A DNA stretch of 63,250 bases. Source: Salinibacter altiplanensis. GTDB lineage: Bacteria; Bacteroidota; Rhodothermia; Rhodothermales; Salinibacteraceae. A program made the translations under genes and the position numbers. The stretch's first letter is position 1, and each line of letters starts with the position of its first letter. Shown here piece by piece: positions 1-9,565 of this stretch. Under the pieces are notes generated by a model. That model searched no databases. It saw nothing but the letters and a program-made list of their open reading frames with translations, and was not told the origin of the DNA. Location of the stretch: assembly GCF_002894645.1 (NCBI RefSeq), contig NZ_NCQY01000009.1, positions 65,120 through 128,369 on the forward strand, written 5' to 3'.

Positions 1-212
1 TCCTCCCGGTCCCTTCATCGTCGCCTCCCATCTGGGATGCATCGGCCTCGTGGGGGCATTTTCGTTCAAAATGTGCCCGTTTGGGGCGCGGTCCAGTGCT
101 ACTGCGAAATGAGTTGGGGAGAGGCCCAGAGCCCCGTTCGTCTCTCGCCGATCTTCTCCCTCGGGGAGCCGTCGATGTTTGCACCACCGCACAGATCCTA
201 CGTTCGTCCGGC

Positions 213-1851
213 ATGCCCTCGTCGTTTCCCGTCCATGGCGCCCACCCCCACGACGACGCCGTCACGTTTCGCGTCTGGGCTCCGGCAGCGGACGCCGTCG
301 CCCTGGAGCTCAAAGACGGGCCGTCCCTCGCCCTCTCAGCGACCGAGGGCGGCCTGTTTGTCCGGACAACCGACGCGGCGGCCCCCGGCACGCGCTACCG
401 GTTCCGGCTGGACGACGATGGCCCATTTCCCGACCCGGCCTCGCGCCACCAGCCGGAGGGTGTGCACGGCCCGTCCGAGGTCGTCGACCCGACCGCATAC
501 GACTGGGGCGACGCGGACTGGACGGGCGTCGCCCGAGAGGATCTCGTCGTGTACGAGCTGCACGTCGGCGCCTTTACCGAGGCGGGCACCTTCGATGCGG
601 TTCGCGAGCAGCTCACGTACCTCAGGGATCTGGGCATCACGGCAATCGAGCTGATGCCAGTGCACGGCTTCCCGGGCGCGCGAAATTGGGGGTACGACCC
701 GGCGGCTTGGTTCGCCCCGGCACGCACCTACGGCCGGCCCGGCGCCCTGGGGCGCAGCCGTCAACCTGGACGACGAGGGCGCCGAGGGGGTGCGGCACTT
801 CTTCGTCGACAACGCGCTGCACTGGCTGCGCGAGTACCACATCGACGGCCTCCGCCTCGACGCCACTCATGCCCTGCACGACGAGAGTGAGCCCCATTTC
901 CTGGCGGCGCTGTCGGCCGCCGTGGACGACCACATCGACGGCCCCGAGCGCTTCCTCATCGCCGAGGACTCCCGCAACCAGTCCCTCCTCGTGCAGCCGC
1001 GCGACGCGGACGGGCACGGGCTCGACGCCGTCTGGAGCAACGACCTGCACCATCAACTGCGCGTGTTCACGGCCGGCGATACGCAAGGCTGCTACCGCGA
1101 CTTCCAGGGCACGACGACCGACGACATCGCCACCACCCTGCGCGACGGGTGGTTCTTCCGCGGGGGACACTCGGAGCACGTCGGCGGGCCGCGCGGAACC
1201 GACCCCGCCCCGGTGGACCGCACGCAGTGCGTCGTCTTTATTCAAAACCACGACCAGGTGGGCAACCGCCCTGCCGGCAATCGGCTGACCGACGACGTGT
1301 CGCCGGCCACGTACCGGGCGCTCTCGGTGCTCCTCTGTGTCGTACAGGAGATCCCTCTCCTCTTTATGGGCCAGGAGTGGGCGGCGTCGACGCCGTTCCA
1401 GTTCTTCACCGACCACAACGATGAGATCGGCCCGCGAGTAACCGAGGGACGCACGGAAGAATTTGCGGACGTCTCCGGCTTTGCGGGCGACGTGCCCGAC
1501 CCGCAGGCCAAGGCCACCTTCGAGCGCAGCGTGCTGGACTGGGACGAGCCGCGCCGCCCCCCGCACGACGGCGTGCTGGCGCTCTACCACGACCTCTTGG
1601 CTCTCCGCCCCCAGCTTGGCGACGAGATACGCGTCGACGCCCGCAGCGACACGACGCTGCTGTTGGAGCGCCCCCCGGTCCACATCATCGTGAACCTGAA
1701 GGGCGCAGCCCAGGTGGACATGCCGTCCGCCCTCACGGCGATACTGCACACCGAGCAAAGCGGCTACACCGTCGCCCCGCAGCCGCCCGCCGTCTCGGCG
1801 GACGCGGTCTCCTTCTCTCGGGCGGGCGCCGTCGTACTCGGGGCCGCCTAG
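213..1851 (+). pseudogene. treZ: Malto-oligosyltrehalose trehalohydrolase with internal deletion and frameshift
   Basis: The first part, from the ATG at 213 to about 750, encodes the N-terminal CBM48/E-set domain and the start of a GH13 barrel (ELMPVHGFPG, RNWGYDP). The rest of the enzyme continues in another frame from about 750 to 1851. It keeps the nucleophile region (GLRLDATHAL), the acid/base region (FLIAEDSRN) and the NHDQVGN region. In intact family members roughly 45-50 residues lie between the YG.P motif and the PWGAA motif and include the conserved DVVYNH strand. Here these two motifs are almost adjacent (about 735-760). A short deletion that is not a multiple of three therefore explains both the gap and the frame change. 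Intact TreZ releases trehalose from maltooligosyl-trehalose; this copy should be inactive. No treY is visible in the window. Confidence 0.85.
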
Positions 1852-2106
1852 CAAGGGCATCTCCTTCGACATTCGATGTGAAAGAGGACCGGTGTGTGCG
1901 AAAGAGGCCTACGATGAGTCTCACGGAGGAAAAACCGGCCCTCTTGCCGCCCGTCCCTCCGTCTGCGCCACGCCTCCGTCCCCACCACGGGTGCCGGAGC
2001 CGGTGCCGCCGTCCGCCTGGTCGTCCCGTCGATCACGGCCGGGAGCACACGCGTAAGAGCCTCGCGGAGTCTTCAGCCCGCAGAGCACGGAGCACACCGA
2101 TTTCGA

Positions 2107-3393
2107 TTGCCGATAACAATCCAACGTTTTGCCGCTGTGAACACCTACGCCGTCCTGATCCTCGGTGCCCTTCTGGCCGAGTACGGGCTCACCCTCAGCT
2201 CCGACCTCCTCAACCTCCGCCATCTCCAGCCCGAGTTGCCGGCCGAGTTTCGGGATACGTTCGACCGGGCGGAGCACGAGCGCGCGCAGGAGTACACCCG
2301 GACCCGGACCCGCTTCGGGCTCTTCTCGTCCACGGTTGACCTTGCGGTGCTGCTCGTCTTCTGGTTCATCGGCGGGTTTGAGGGGCTCGACACGGTCGTG
2401 CGTGGCTGGGGCTTCGGGCCCATCGCGACGGGCCTGTGCTACATCGGTCTCCTCGTGCTTGGGCGCGGGGCGCTGTCGCTGCCATTCACGATCTACTCCA
2501 CGTTCGGGATCGAGGAGCGCTTCGGGTTTAACGAGACCACGCCCAGGACCTTCGTGCTGGACCTGCTGAAGAGCGTCGCGCTCGGGGTCGTGCTCGGCGG
2601 GCCGCTCCTGGCCGCGGTCCTGTGGTTCTTTCAGTCCACCGGCCCGTACGGCTGGGTGTACGCCTGGGTCGTGGTAACGGCGGTCATGCTGCTCCTTCAG
2701 TTCTTCGCCCCGCGCTACCTGATGCCCCTCTTCAACGACTTCGAGCCGCTGGAGGCGGGCGGGCTCCGCGAACGGATTCTGTCGTACGCCGATCGGGTCG
2801 ACTTTCCAGTCGACGAGGTGTACGTGATGGACGGGTCGCGCCGGTCGAACAAAGCCAATGCCTTCTTCACCGGCTTCGGGGCGAACCGGCGCATCGTGCT
2901 GTTCGACACGCTCGTGGAGCAGCTGTCCGTGGACGAGCTGCTGTCGGTGGTCGCCCACGAGATGGGCCACTACAAGCTGCACCACATCCCCCAGCGCATT
3001 GCCACCAGCGTGGTGCAGACCGGCGTGCTCTTTCTGCTGCTTTCGGTTTTCCTGCAGGTCGAGGGCCTCTTCGACGCCTTCTACGTCGACCAGCCGTCGG
3101 TGTACACCGGCCTCTTGCTTTTCGGACTGCTCTACTCCCCGGTCGACCTGCTGCTCTCGATCCCGCTCAACGCCTGGGCGCGCCGCCACGAGTTCCAGGC
3201 CGATCGCTTTGCGGTGGAGACCACTGGCCGGGAGGGGGCGCTCGTGAGCGGCCTCAAGCGCCTTGCGGAGACGAACCTGTCCACCCTCACGCCCCACCCG
3301 CTGACCGTGGCCCTGGAATACTCTCACCCCCCTCTCGCCGAACGCATCGACCAGATTCGCGCCGCGGCCCGGCCGGCCCAGTCGGCCACGTAG
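2107..3393 (+). CDS. M48 family (Ste24/CAAX-type) membrane zinc metalloprotease
   Basis: A protein of about 428 residues with several hydrophobic segments in the first 200 residues and again near 310-350. The zinc site VAHEMGHY lies near residue 284. The downstream glutamate motif RRHEFQADRFA lies near 360 and supplies the third metal ligand. This order matches the Ste24-like M48 family, which cleaves proteins at the membrane. The C-terminus has the usual THPPLAERI-type end in the form SHPPLAERIDQIR. The frame opens with TTG at 2107; an in-frame GTG at 2137 sits closer to the first membrane segment and is an equally good start. It converges on the histidine kinase gene with only 18 bp between them and no obvious terminator. 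Confidence 0.88.
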   Translation: MPITIQRFAAVNTYAVLILGALLAEYGLTLSSDLLNLRHLQPELPAEFRDTFDRAEHERAQEYTRTRTRFGLFSSTVDLAVLLVFWFIGGFEGLDTVVRGWGFGPIATGLCYIGLLVLGRGALSLPFTIYSTFGIEERFGFNETTPRTFVLDLLKSVALGVVLGGPLLAAVLWFFQSTGPYGWVYAWVVVTAVMLLLQFFAPRYLMPLFNDFEPLEAGGLRERILSYADRVDFPVDEVYVMDGSRRSNKANAFFTGFGANRRIVLFDTLVEQLSVDELLSVVAHEMGHYKLHHIPQRIATSVVQTGVLFLLLSVFLQVEGLFDAFYVDQPSVYTGLLLFGLLYSPVDLLLSIPLNAWARRHEFQADRFAVETTGREGALVSGLKRLAETNLSTLTPHPLTVALEYSHPPLAERIDQIRAAARPAQSAT

Positions 3394-3411
3394 CCCGTAC
3401 GCAGCCCTCCC

Positions 3412-6400
3412 TTACGCGGTCGTTTCGATTAGCGGCAGGCGGATCCAAAACGTCGTCCCTTTCCCCTCTTCTGTCTCGTACCCAATCTCGCCGCCGAGCT
3501 CGTCGATGCTCTTTTGAGCGATGGCAAGCCCGAGCCCGGTGCCACTCGTTTTCGTCGAGAAGTTGGGCTCAAACACCTTGTCCTGCACCGCCGGCGGGAT
3601 GCCGGTGCCGTCGTCGATCACCTCGCTGTAGACCGACGGCCCCTCGTCCAATCCCTCGCTTGGCTGTGCAGTGACCCGGACCCCGCCTTCATGATCGTCG
3701 GGGAGGGCCTGCAGGGCGTTCTTGAGGAGGTTGATGTAGACACGGCGCAGCTCCTCGCGGTCCGCCTCCACCACCAGCGGGTCGTCCGGCAGGTCGAGGG
3801 CCAGGGCCTCGGCGTTGGCCGCCTCCTCTTCCATGAGCGCTGCGGCCTCTTCGATGACCTCGATCAGGTCGGTCGGCTCGGGCACGCGGGTCGGCAGCCG
3901 GGCGAACGTCGAAAACTCGTCGGCGATGCGCACGAGCGACTCGACCTGCTCGATGAGGGTGCTCGTGATGCGGTCAAACACCTCCTCGAACGGCGAGCCC
4001 TCCGTCGTGCCGTCGGCCTGCTTGAAGGCCCGGCGGAGGTGTTGGATGGACAGCTTCATGGGTGTGAGCGGGTTTTTGATCTCGTGGGCCACCTGGCGGG
4101 CCATCTCGCGCCAGGCCAGCTCCCGCTCCTGCCGGGCCAGCTTGCGCCGGCTCTCGGCCAGCTGGTCGCGCATCTCATTGAACGTCAGCACGAGGTCGCC
4201 AATCTCGTCCCGCGTGTCCACCGAGAGCGGCCGTGTGAACCGGCCCTCGCCCACCGCCTCCAGGCCCTGCCGGAGCTGGGCGATGGGCCGGGCCAGGGCG
4301 TTGGCCAGCACCACCCCCGTGAGCATGACCACCACGACGAGCAGCAGCAGCGCCCCGAAGAGGTAGGCCAGGGTGCGCGACTTCTCCTCCTGCAGCTGCT
4401 CCTGCTGGGCGAGGGTGGGCACCCCCACCACGAGCCGCGGCCGCCCCGCCTCGTCGACCAGCGCCCGATACCCCACCCGGTACCGAAACTGCCCAATGGA
4501 CGCCTCGGCGGTCACGGACCGGTAGGTCTCGTCGTACAGCTCGTGGTACACAGTCCCCGAGAGCCGCTCTTCCACCAGCCCGTCGCGGCGCAGGCGGGGC
4601 TGGCTCGTCCGCGTGAGCCGCCCGTCGTCGTAGAGGTGCAGGTCGAGCCCCACCCGGGCGGCAAGGGTGTCCACGTCCGTCCGCTCCGCCACCCGCCACA
4701 GGGGCTCGTTGGGGCCGGCCTTCAGGGCCAGCGTTTCCTCCACGCGGGTGAGCTGGTCGTGCATGCGTCGCTCGATGGCGCGCTCATTCTCGCCGGTCAC
4801 CACACGCACCCCCACCACGCCCACGGCCACCATCGAGACGATGCCAACCACGAGGAAGGCGTTGAGCACCTTGTCGCGGAAGCGCACGCGGCGGGCCGGG
4901 AGGCGACCGTGCCGGTACCGCACGGAGAGGCCCAGCAGGTACACGACGAGCCCGACGCAGAGGCCGGCGACGGTCAGTCGAAGCAGGTAGTAGAGGTGGT
5001 CGAACGCGAGGATGGCGGGGATGCGCACCGCCACGGTCGACGGCGTAGCCCCCCCCGCCGGCACGAACCGGCGATAGTGCGTCAGGTATTCGCGTCCCCG
5101 CACCGTCTCGTGCCGCCACAGGGACGGTCGTCCGCGGAGGGCATCGCGCTGGGCAGTCTGGAGGCGTGCCCGGCCGAAGGCCTCGCCCACGCTCCGCACG
5201 AGCCGCCCGTCCCGAAATTCAGCCAGGGACAGGTCGGCGTACAGGTCCCCAAACGAGCCGTCCGGCAGCAGGACTCGGGACAGGCCAAACCCCGTCCCCG
5301 GCAGCACAGATTGCGGCTCGATGCGGACCAGCACCCAGCCCTCCACGAACTCGCCCCCCACCGGCATGCCCAGCAGCCCGGCATACTGGCCCCGACGCGC
5401 CCCGGCGGTCCGTACAGCCGTGCCCGACGACGACAGTTGCTTCACCACGGCCCCCGGACGCCGCCCGTAGCGGGGCGAGAGGGCCGTGAATGCCGTCCGG
5501 GCCGCCGCCTCGGTACGCTCCGCCGGGGCCACGCGTCCGTCGGCCGTGTACTGGCGCCGCACCGTGCCGTCCCACGCCAGCACGCTCAGGCGCACCTCGT
5601 ACGTGGCCAGGGACGACAGCAGCGACTCCCGCACCACCCGGGCCGCGATCGAATCCATGTGGGCGTCGGCGGCGGGCGCATTGGTCCGCAGGGAAGGCCC
5701 TAGCGCCCCGGAGGCCGAGCGGAGCACGCGGCGCACCGAGTAGAGGACGCGCGGGTCTTGGCCCCGTTCAAACGAGCGCGCGGCATCCACCATGTGCTCC
5801 TGCCGCCTCGCGTCCATGCCGGCGTACAGGAGCGGGTAGAGCAGCAGCGTGACCGCGAAGAGCCCGCCCAGCAGCCCGCGCAGCGTGAGCACCTCGTCCT
5901 GCGCTCGGCGCCCAACGAGGCCGTACGTTGCCAGCCCCCCCACGCCCCCAAGAAGAACCAGCACGTACGGCAACGACACGAAGGCCTGTACGTCCGTGCC
6001 GAGGTACAGCGCGGCCAGCGCCCCGCCGTACAGCACCGTTCCCAGCACGAGCCCGATGCCCCGCGGCCAGGTGCGGGGCCGATGGTGCAGGAGGCGACGC
6101 AGGGCCACCCACGTGCCCCCAATGCCGACGAGCGCGCCAGAGGCCACGAGAAGAAAGAGGCCGCACAGCACCCCCAGCACGAGCGGCTCCGGCAGCAGTC
6201 CGGTGCGGGCAAAGAAGTCGAGGGTGCTATCGAGCACCGCCCGTCGCACGACGAAGGCAAGGGCCACGACGGCCCCGAGACTGCCCGCCACGAGTCCCAC
6301 CAGGGTTCCAAGATACCGGGCCGCGTGGGGGCGATCGGGCTCGTATCGGCGAAGCGCCTTTGGAAGCTCGTCCAGCGCGTCGGCTCGCGGCCGGTAGTGC

Positions 6401-7530
6401 CGCCCCAGGTACACGACCCCGGTGGCAAGCCCCCCTGCCCACAGTCCCGTGAGGAGCAGGTCCCCGATGGACCGGAAGAGTCCGCCCCCGAGGGTAGAGG
6501 CAAAGTACGTCGGGTCGAAGAGAGCGTCGAGCCCCAGCCCCGGCCCCATCCATCGGGCCGGCACGTCGAACGCCACCATCGCGTAGCGTCCCCCCAGCGC
6601 AAGGAGGGTGACGAGGGCGAGCCGACCGGCCGCGGCCTGCCGGGCCCGCCAGTGCCGTCGCAGGCCGGGGCGCCGCGCGAGGCGAAGATACCAACGCCCT
6701 CCCAGGACGAGGCCCCACCCTAGGAGGCCGGCGGCCCAGGCCGCCAGAAGATCGGCGTAGAACGACGCCGTTCGGGTCACCACCTGATCGGGCGAGGGCG
6801 GCTCCACGGACGCGTACCCCAAAACGGCGCCGTCCCGCCCCCGCAGCGCCCGGTGAGGCGCAGCGGGCGCTGCCCCGCTCCAGTGCACCCGAACCAGTTC
6901 GCCGGTGGCCCGGCTCCACCGCGCCTCCAGGCTCGTGGCCTGAACATACCGGTTCTGCACGGGCGGGCGATGCCGAACCACCTGGGCAACCCGTACGGCC
7001 CCTCGTTGCTCCCCCTGATGGGAAACCGGCGCCCAGGCCGCGAGGGCCCACCGGCCACTTTCGTCGTGGACGACCGTCGTTCGGGAGCGGGCCCCCGATC
7101 GTCCCGCCATGTGCTCGCGGTCGACGGGCACCTGGGGGCCCGCCCAGGCCAGCGTACGGCCGCCCGGCCCGTACACCTCGATCGCGGTGCGGGCCTCGGT
7201 CGGGCGCCCGGCGACATATTGAGTGAGCCCCGACGGACGGGCCCCCCGATCCTGCCCGGCCCGTAGGCCCGCCCGAATGCTCGAATCGGCGGCGAGTCCC
7301 CTCGCTCGGTCGTGGAGCCGGTCGCGAAGCGCCCCAAACCGCTCTTCGATCGTCGCGAGGGCGGCCTCCACCGCCGCGTCCTGGCGGGCCGGCGCATCGG
7401 CCGCGACGTGCTGGACCGCGTAGCCCCGAAGGGCCGCCGTCCCCAGAAGGCCCACGCAGAGCACGAGGCCCACGCCCGAGGCCCACGGACGACGCTGGAG
7501 CACACGGAGCAGGCGACCCATCACGCGCAA
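3412..7530 (-). CDS. Large NtrY-like membrane sensor histidine kinase
   Basis: 1372 residues. The N-terminal two thirds hold a signal-anchor, an extracytoplasmic segment and many hydrophobic helices (about residues 250-620), then a second periplasmic-type segment and another membrane helix near 1065. A HAMP domain follows (about 1080-1135, with a TRDEIGDL motif). The HisKA box VAHEIKNPLTPMK has the phospho-acceptor His near 1149. The HATPase domain shows an N box (NLLKNAL near 1270), DDGTGIP and GTGLGLAI. The wording around the histidine is typical of NtrY kinases. NtrY proteins are usually 700-800 residues, so the multi-helix N-terminus is unusual. No response regulator is adjacent, so its partner is unknown. 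Confidence 0.9.
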   Translation of the reverse strand: MRVMGRLLRVLQRRPWASGVGLVLCVGLLGTAALRGYAVQHVAADAPARQDAAVEAALATIEERFGALRDRLHDRARGLAADSSIRAGLRAGQDRGARPSGLTQYVAGRPTEARTAIEVYGPGGRTLAWAGPQVPVDREHMAGRSGARSRTTVVHDESGRWALAAWAPVSHQGEQRGAVRVAQVVRHRPPVQNRYVQATSLEARWSRATGELVRVHWSGAAPAAPHRALRGRDGAVLGYASVEPPSPDQVVTRTASFYADLLAAWAAGLLGWGLVLGGRWYLRLARRPGLRRHWRARQAAAGRLALVTLLALGGRYAMVAFDVPARWMGPGLGLDALFDPTYFASTLGGGLFRSIGDLLLTGLWAGGLATGVVYLGRHYRPRADALDELPKALRRYEPDRPHAARYLGTLVGLVAGSLGAVVALAFVVRRAVLDSTLDFFARTGLLPEPLVLGVLCGLFLLVASGALVGIGGTWVALRRLLHHRPRTWPRGIGLVLGTVLYGGALAALYLGTDVQAFVSLPYVLVLLGGVGGLATYGLVGRRAQDEVLTLRGLLGGLFAVTLLLYPLLYAGMDARRQEHMVDAARSFERGQDPRVLYSVRRVLRSASGALGPSLRTNAPAADAHMDSIAARVVRESLLSSLATYEVRLSVLAWDGTVRRQYTADGRVAPAERTEAAARTAFTALSPRYGRRPGAVVKQLSSSGTAVRTAGARRGQYAGLLGMPVGGEFVEGWVLVRIEPQSVLPGTGFGLSRVLLPDGSFGDLYADLSLAEFRDGRLVRSVGEAFGRARLQTAQRDALRGRPSLWRHETVRGREYLTHYRRFVPAGGATPSTVAVRIPAILAFDHLYYLLRLTVAGLCVGLVVYLLGLSVRYRHGRLPARRVRFRDKVLNAFLVVGIVSMVAVGVVGVRVVTGENERAIERRMHDQLTRVEETLALKAGPNEPLWRVAERTDVDTLAARVGLDLHLYDDGRLTRTSQPRLRRDGLVEERLSGTVYHELYDETYRSVTAEASIGQFRYRVGYRALVDEAGRPRLVVGVPTLAQQEQLQEEKSRTLAYLFGALLLLVVVVMLTGVVLANALARPIAQLRQGLEAVGEGRFTRPLSVDTRDEIGDLVLTFNEMRDQLAESRRKLARQERELAWREMARQVAHEIKNPLTPMKLSIQHLRRAFKQADGTTEGSPFEEVFDRITSTLIEQVESLVRIADEFSTFARLPTRVPEPTDLIEVIEEAAALMEEEAANAEALALDLPDDPLVVEADREELRRVYINLLKNALQALPDDHEGGVRVTAQPSEGLDEGPSVYSEVIDDGTGIPPAVQDKVFEPNFSTKTSGTGLGLAIAQKSIDELGGEIGYETEEGKGTTFWIRLPLIETTA

Positions 7531-7638
7531 CGGAGAGACAAATCCACAGACGAGCGAGACCCTCTCGGTGCAGGCGCCCCCAACCGGCGCCGCGTGCCCG
7601 GAGGAGCAGGAGCGTTTCGCGCCCCGCCCATGCCTCGG

Positions 7639-8100
7639 TCACTCAGGGGCATGTTCGATCCGCACCTCGTGCAGGTTCCACAGATCCTTTCCCTGGGGCT
7701 GGTCGAGCCGAACGTAGACGCGATGCCGACGGACCCTACGGGCCTCTTCGTACTCGCCCCGCACGAAGAAACTCGTCCCCGCTTCCATCACGTCCCCCAG
7801 TGCAAAGTGACCCGGGGGGTGGCTCCGGAAGAACTCTCGAAGCACGTATACGGCCTGGGAGCTGCTGTAGAAGGTGCGATTGCCAAAGAGACTGATCTCG
7901 ACCCGGTCGGCCGACGGCGTGAGGAGCCGACGGGCATCCCCCTCCGCAAACGCAGCCGCCACTCGCTGGGCCATTGCGGGCGGCCCGGTCGTCGAATCCG
8001 GGGCAGAGGCACTTGAGTCGGCCGGCTGCCCCTGAGCAGCGGACAGCCCCCCCCCAAGTCCGAGTACGAGGAACACCACCAACGATCTTGAGACAGACAT
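7639..8100 (-). CDS. Secreted DUF4783-like protein
   Basis: 153 residues from the ATG at 8100. The first ~25 residues form a signal peptide (hydrophobic VVFLVLGLGGG core, then AAQG). The mature part has the fold pattern of small NTF2-like/DUF4783 proteins: a helix with AAFAEGDARRLL, then LFGNRTFYSSSQAVYVLREFF and a beta-rich end. Such proteins are common in Bacteroidota and Rhodothermota and have no established activity. It lies 108 bp upstream of the kinase gene on the same strand and could share a transcript. The frame is open further upstream, but the signal peptide decides this start. Confidence 0.75.
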   Translation of the reverse strand: MSVSRSLVVFLVLGLGGGLSAAQGQPADSSASAPDSTTGPPAMAQRVAAAFAEGDARRLLTPSADRVEISLFGNRTFYSSSQAVYVLREFFRSHPPGHFALGDVMEAGTSFFVRGEYEEARRVRRHRVYVRLDQPQGKDLWNLHEVRIEHAPE

Positions 8101-8161
8101 GAACGCAGGGAAGCAACCGGGCAGGGAGTGAGCAACAACAATGCTACGGGCTCGCGGCCGC

Positions 8162-8202
8162 AAAAAACGGGCCGATTCCGCTCTGCGGGCCGCTGGCCTG
8201 TT
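8162..8202 (-). terminator. Possible intrinsic terminator after the dehydrogenase gene
   Basis: Read on the minus strand, an 8-bp stem with one mismatch (arms at 8195-8202 and 8166-8173) is followed by a run of six T. It lies about 85 bp beyond the stop codon of the hydroxyacid dehydrogenase. The loop is long (about 21 nt), so the call is tentative. Confidence 0.4.
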
Positions 8203-8286
8203 TCCCACCCCCGAACTGTCCGACACCGCCCACACGAGCGTCCATCCCACCGACCAGCGCACGGGCAACCGGGGAGGGCCGGGGGC

Positions 8287-9252
8287 CTACACAAGACGGT
8301 GCGGCACATGGTCGGCCCCTTCCAGCAACGCCGTGATGGAGGCCACGCACATTTGAGCCATCCGCGTGCGGGTACCAGTGGTGGCACTGCCCAGGTGGGG
8401 CGCCAAGACGACCCGCTCCTGCTCCACCAGCCCCGGGTGCACGTCCGGCTCTTCCTCAAACACGTCGAGCCCCGCCCCCGCAATCTCGCCGTTCGCCAGC
8501 GCGTCGACCAGCGCCGCCTCGTCGACGACGGGACCGCGGGCGGTGTTGACCAGCAGGGCCGACGCCTTCATGTTCGCGAAGGCCGCCGCATCGAGAAGGT
8601 GATGGCTGTCCTCGTTGTGCGGGCAGTGCAGCGAGACGACGTCGCTCGTCTTCAGCAGCTCGTCCAGCCCCACGTACCGGGCGTTCACCTGGCGCTCCAC
8701 GGTCGGGTTGGCCCGCGTTCGGTTGTGGTAGACCACCTCCATCCCGAAGCCGAGCGCCCGCCGGGCCACCGCCGTCCCGATCCGGCCCATGCCGACGATG
8801 CCGAGGGTCTTGCGGGACAGCTCCGTGCCCATCAGGAGCGTCGTCTCCCAGCGCTCGAAGCGGCCCTCGCGCACGTACCGGTCGGCCGCCGGCACCCGCC
8901 GGGCGGCGGCCAGCAGGAGGGCCCACGCCTGGTCCGCAGTCGCGTCGGTCAGCACGTCGGGCGTGTGGGTGACGGCCACATCGTGCGCCGCCGCCGCGTC
9001 CAGATCGATGTTGTCGACCCCCACGGCGTATTGCGCCACCATTTGGAGTTCGGGCCGCGCCGCAAACAATTCTTCTGTGATCGGGTCGGCGAGCACCGAC
9101 AGGAGGACATCGGCCCCGTCGGTCAGGGCAATCAGGTCATCGACGGAGCGTGTGCTGCCGTCGGGCGGGTCGCAGACGGTGAGGGTGTGATCGTCCCGCA
9201 CTCCGGAAAGCCCCTCGTCGATGAGGGGACGCGTCGAAACGATGTGGGCCAT
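8287..9252 (-). CDS. D-isomer-specific 2-hydroxyacid dehydrogenase (glyoxylate/hydroxypyruvate reductase-like)
   Basis: 321 residues from the ATG at 9252. The start was chosen because the family N-terminus (HIVSTRPL) begins there; the longer frame adds 42 unrelated residues. It shows the Rossmann motif GIVGMGRIGTAVARR, the substrate Arg in VNTARGPVVDE, the Glu in GLDVFEEEP and the catalytic His in LAPHLGSAT. It should reduce glyoxylate or hydroxypyruvate with NAD(P)H in the cytoplasm. The exact substrate cannot be fixed from sequence; phosphoglycerate dehydrogenase is less likely because no ACT domain is present. Confidence 0.88.
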   Translation of the reverse strand: MAHIVSTRPLIDEGLSGVRDDHTLTVCDPPDGSTRSVDDLIALTDGADVLLSVLADPITEELFAARPELQMVAQYAVGVDNIDLDAAAAHDVAVTHTPDVLTDATADQAWALLLAAARRVPAADRYVREGRFERWETTLLMGTELSRKTLGIVGMGRIGTAVARRALGFGMEVVYHNRTRANPTVERQVNARYVGLDELLKTSDVVSLHCPHNEDSHHLLDAAAFANMKASALLVNTARGPVVDEAALVDALANGEIAGAGLDVFEEEPDVHPGLVEQERVVLAPHLGSATTGTRTRMAQMCVASITALLEGADHVPHRLV

Positions 9253-9406
9253 CGGCAGGCGTGCTACTAGGAAATGTCGTTGGGGTACGTTGCCGCCCAC
9301 GAATCTACAAACCGGCGGGCAGTTCGTCCAGCACGTGGGGCAGGCATGGGAGAGCCCCTCGGCAGACTGCCCGCTCAAGAGGTCTTTTGTGCTTTACGGA
9401 GGGCTC

Positions 9407-9535
9407 GTCATTCTGAGGGAATACCGGCGACCGAAGAATCTCTTCGAATTTAGCGGTTCTGCCTCATGTAGAGAGATTCACTCCAGGAGCACTCGGTCGC
9501 TGCGCTCCCAGCGCCTCGACTCCGCTCGGAATGAC
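9407..9535. repeat. Intergenic palindromic repeat element
   Basis: The left end reads gtcattctgaggga and the right end reads ctcggaatgac, which are near-perfect inverted copies. Inside them, gcgaccgaagaatctct on the left is matched by agagattc and ctcggtcgc on the right. This is the layout of the dispersed elements of the GTCATTCTGAG/AGAATCTC type known from many bacterial genomes. It occupies the spacer between mutS2 and the dehydrogenase gene and would form a long hairpin in RNA. Confidence 0.7.
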
Positions 9536-9565
9536 TCTATCCCGAGGAGACTGCTTGAATCTGCA

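Noticed and set aside
1921-3327. A 468-codon minus-strand frame opposite the M48 protease
   Set aside because: Composition is that of a reverse shadow and has no motif; the plus-strand protein has the HEMGH zinc site.
3514-5703. A 729-codon plus-strand frame opposite the histidine kinase
   Set aside because: Same GC shadow effect; the minus-strand protein carries HAMP, HisKA and HATPase motifs.
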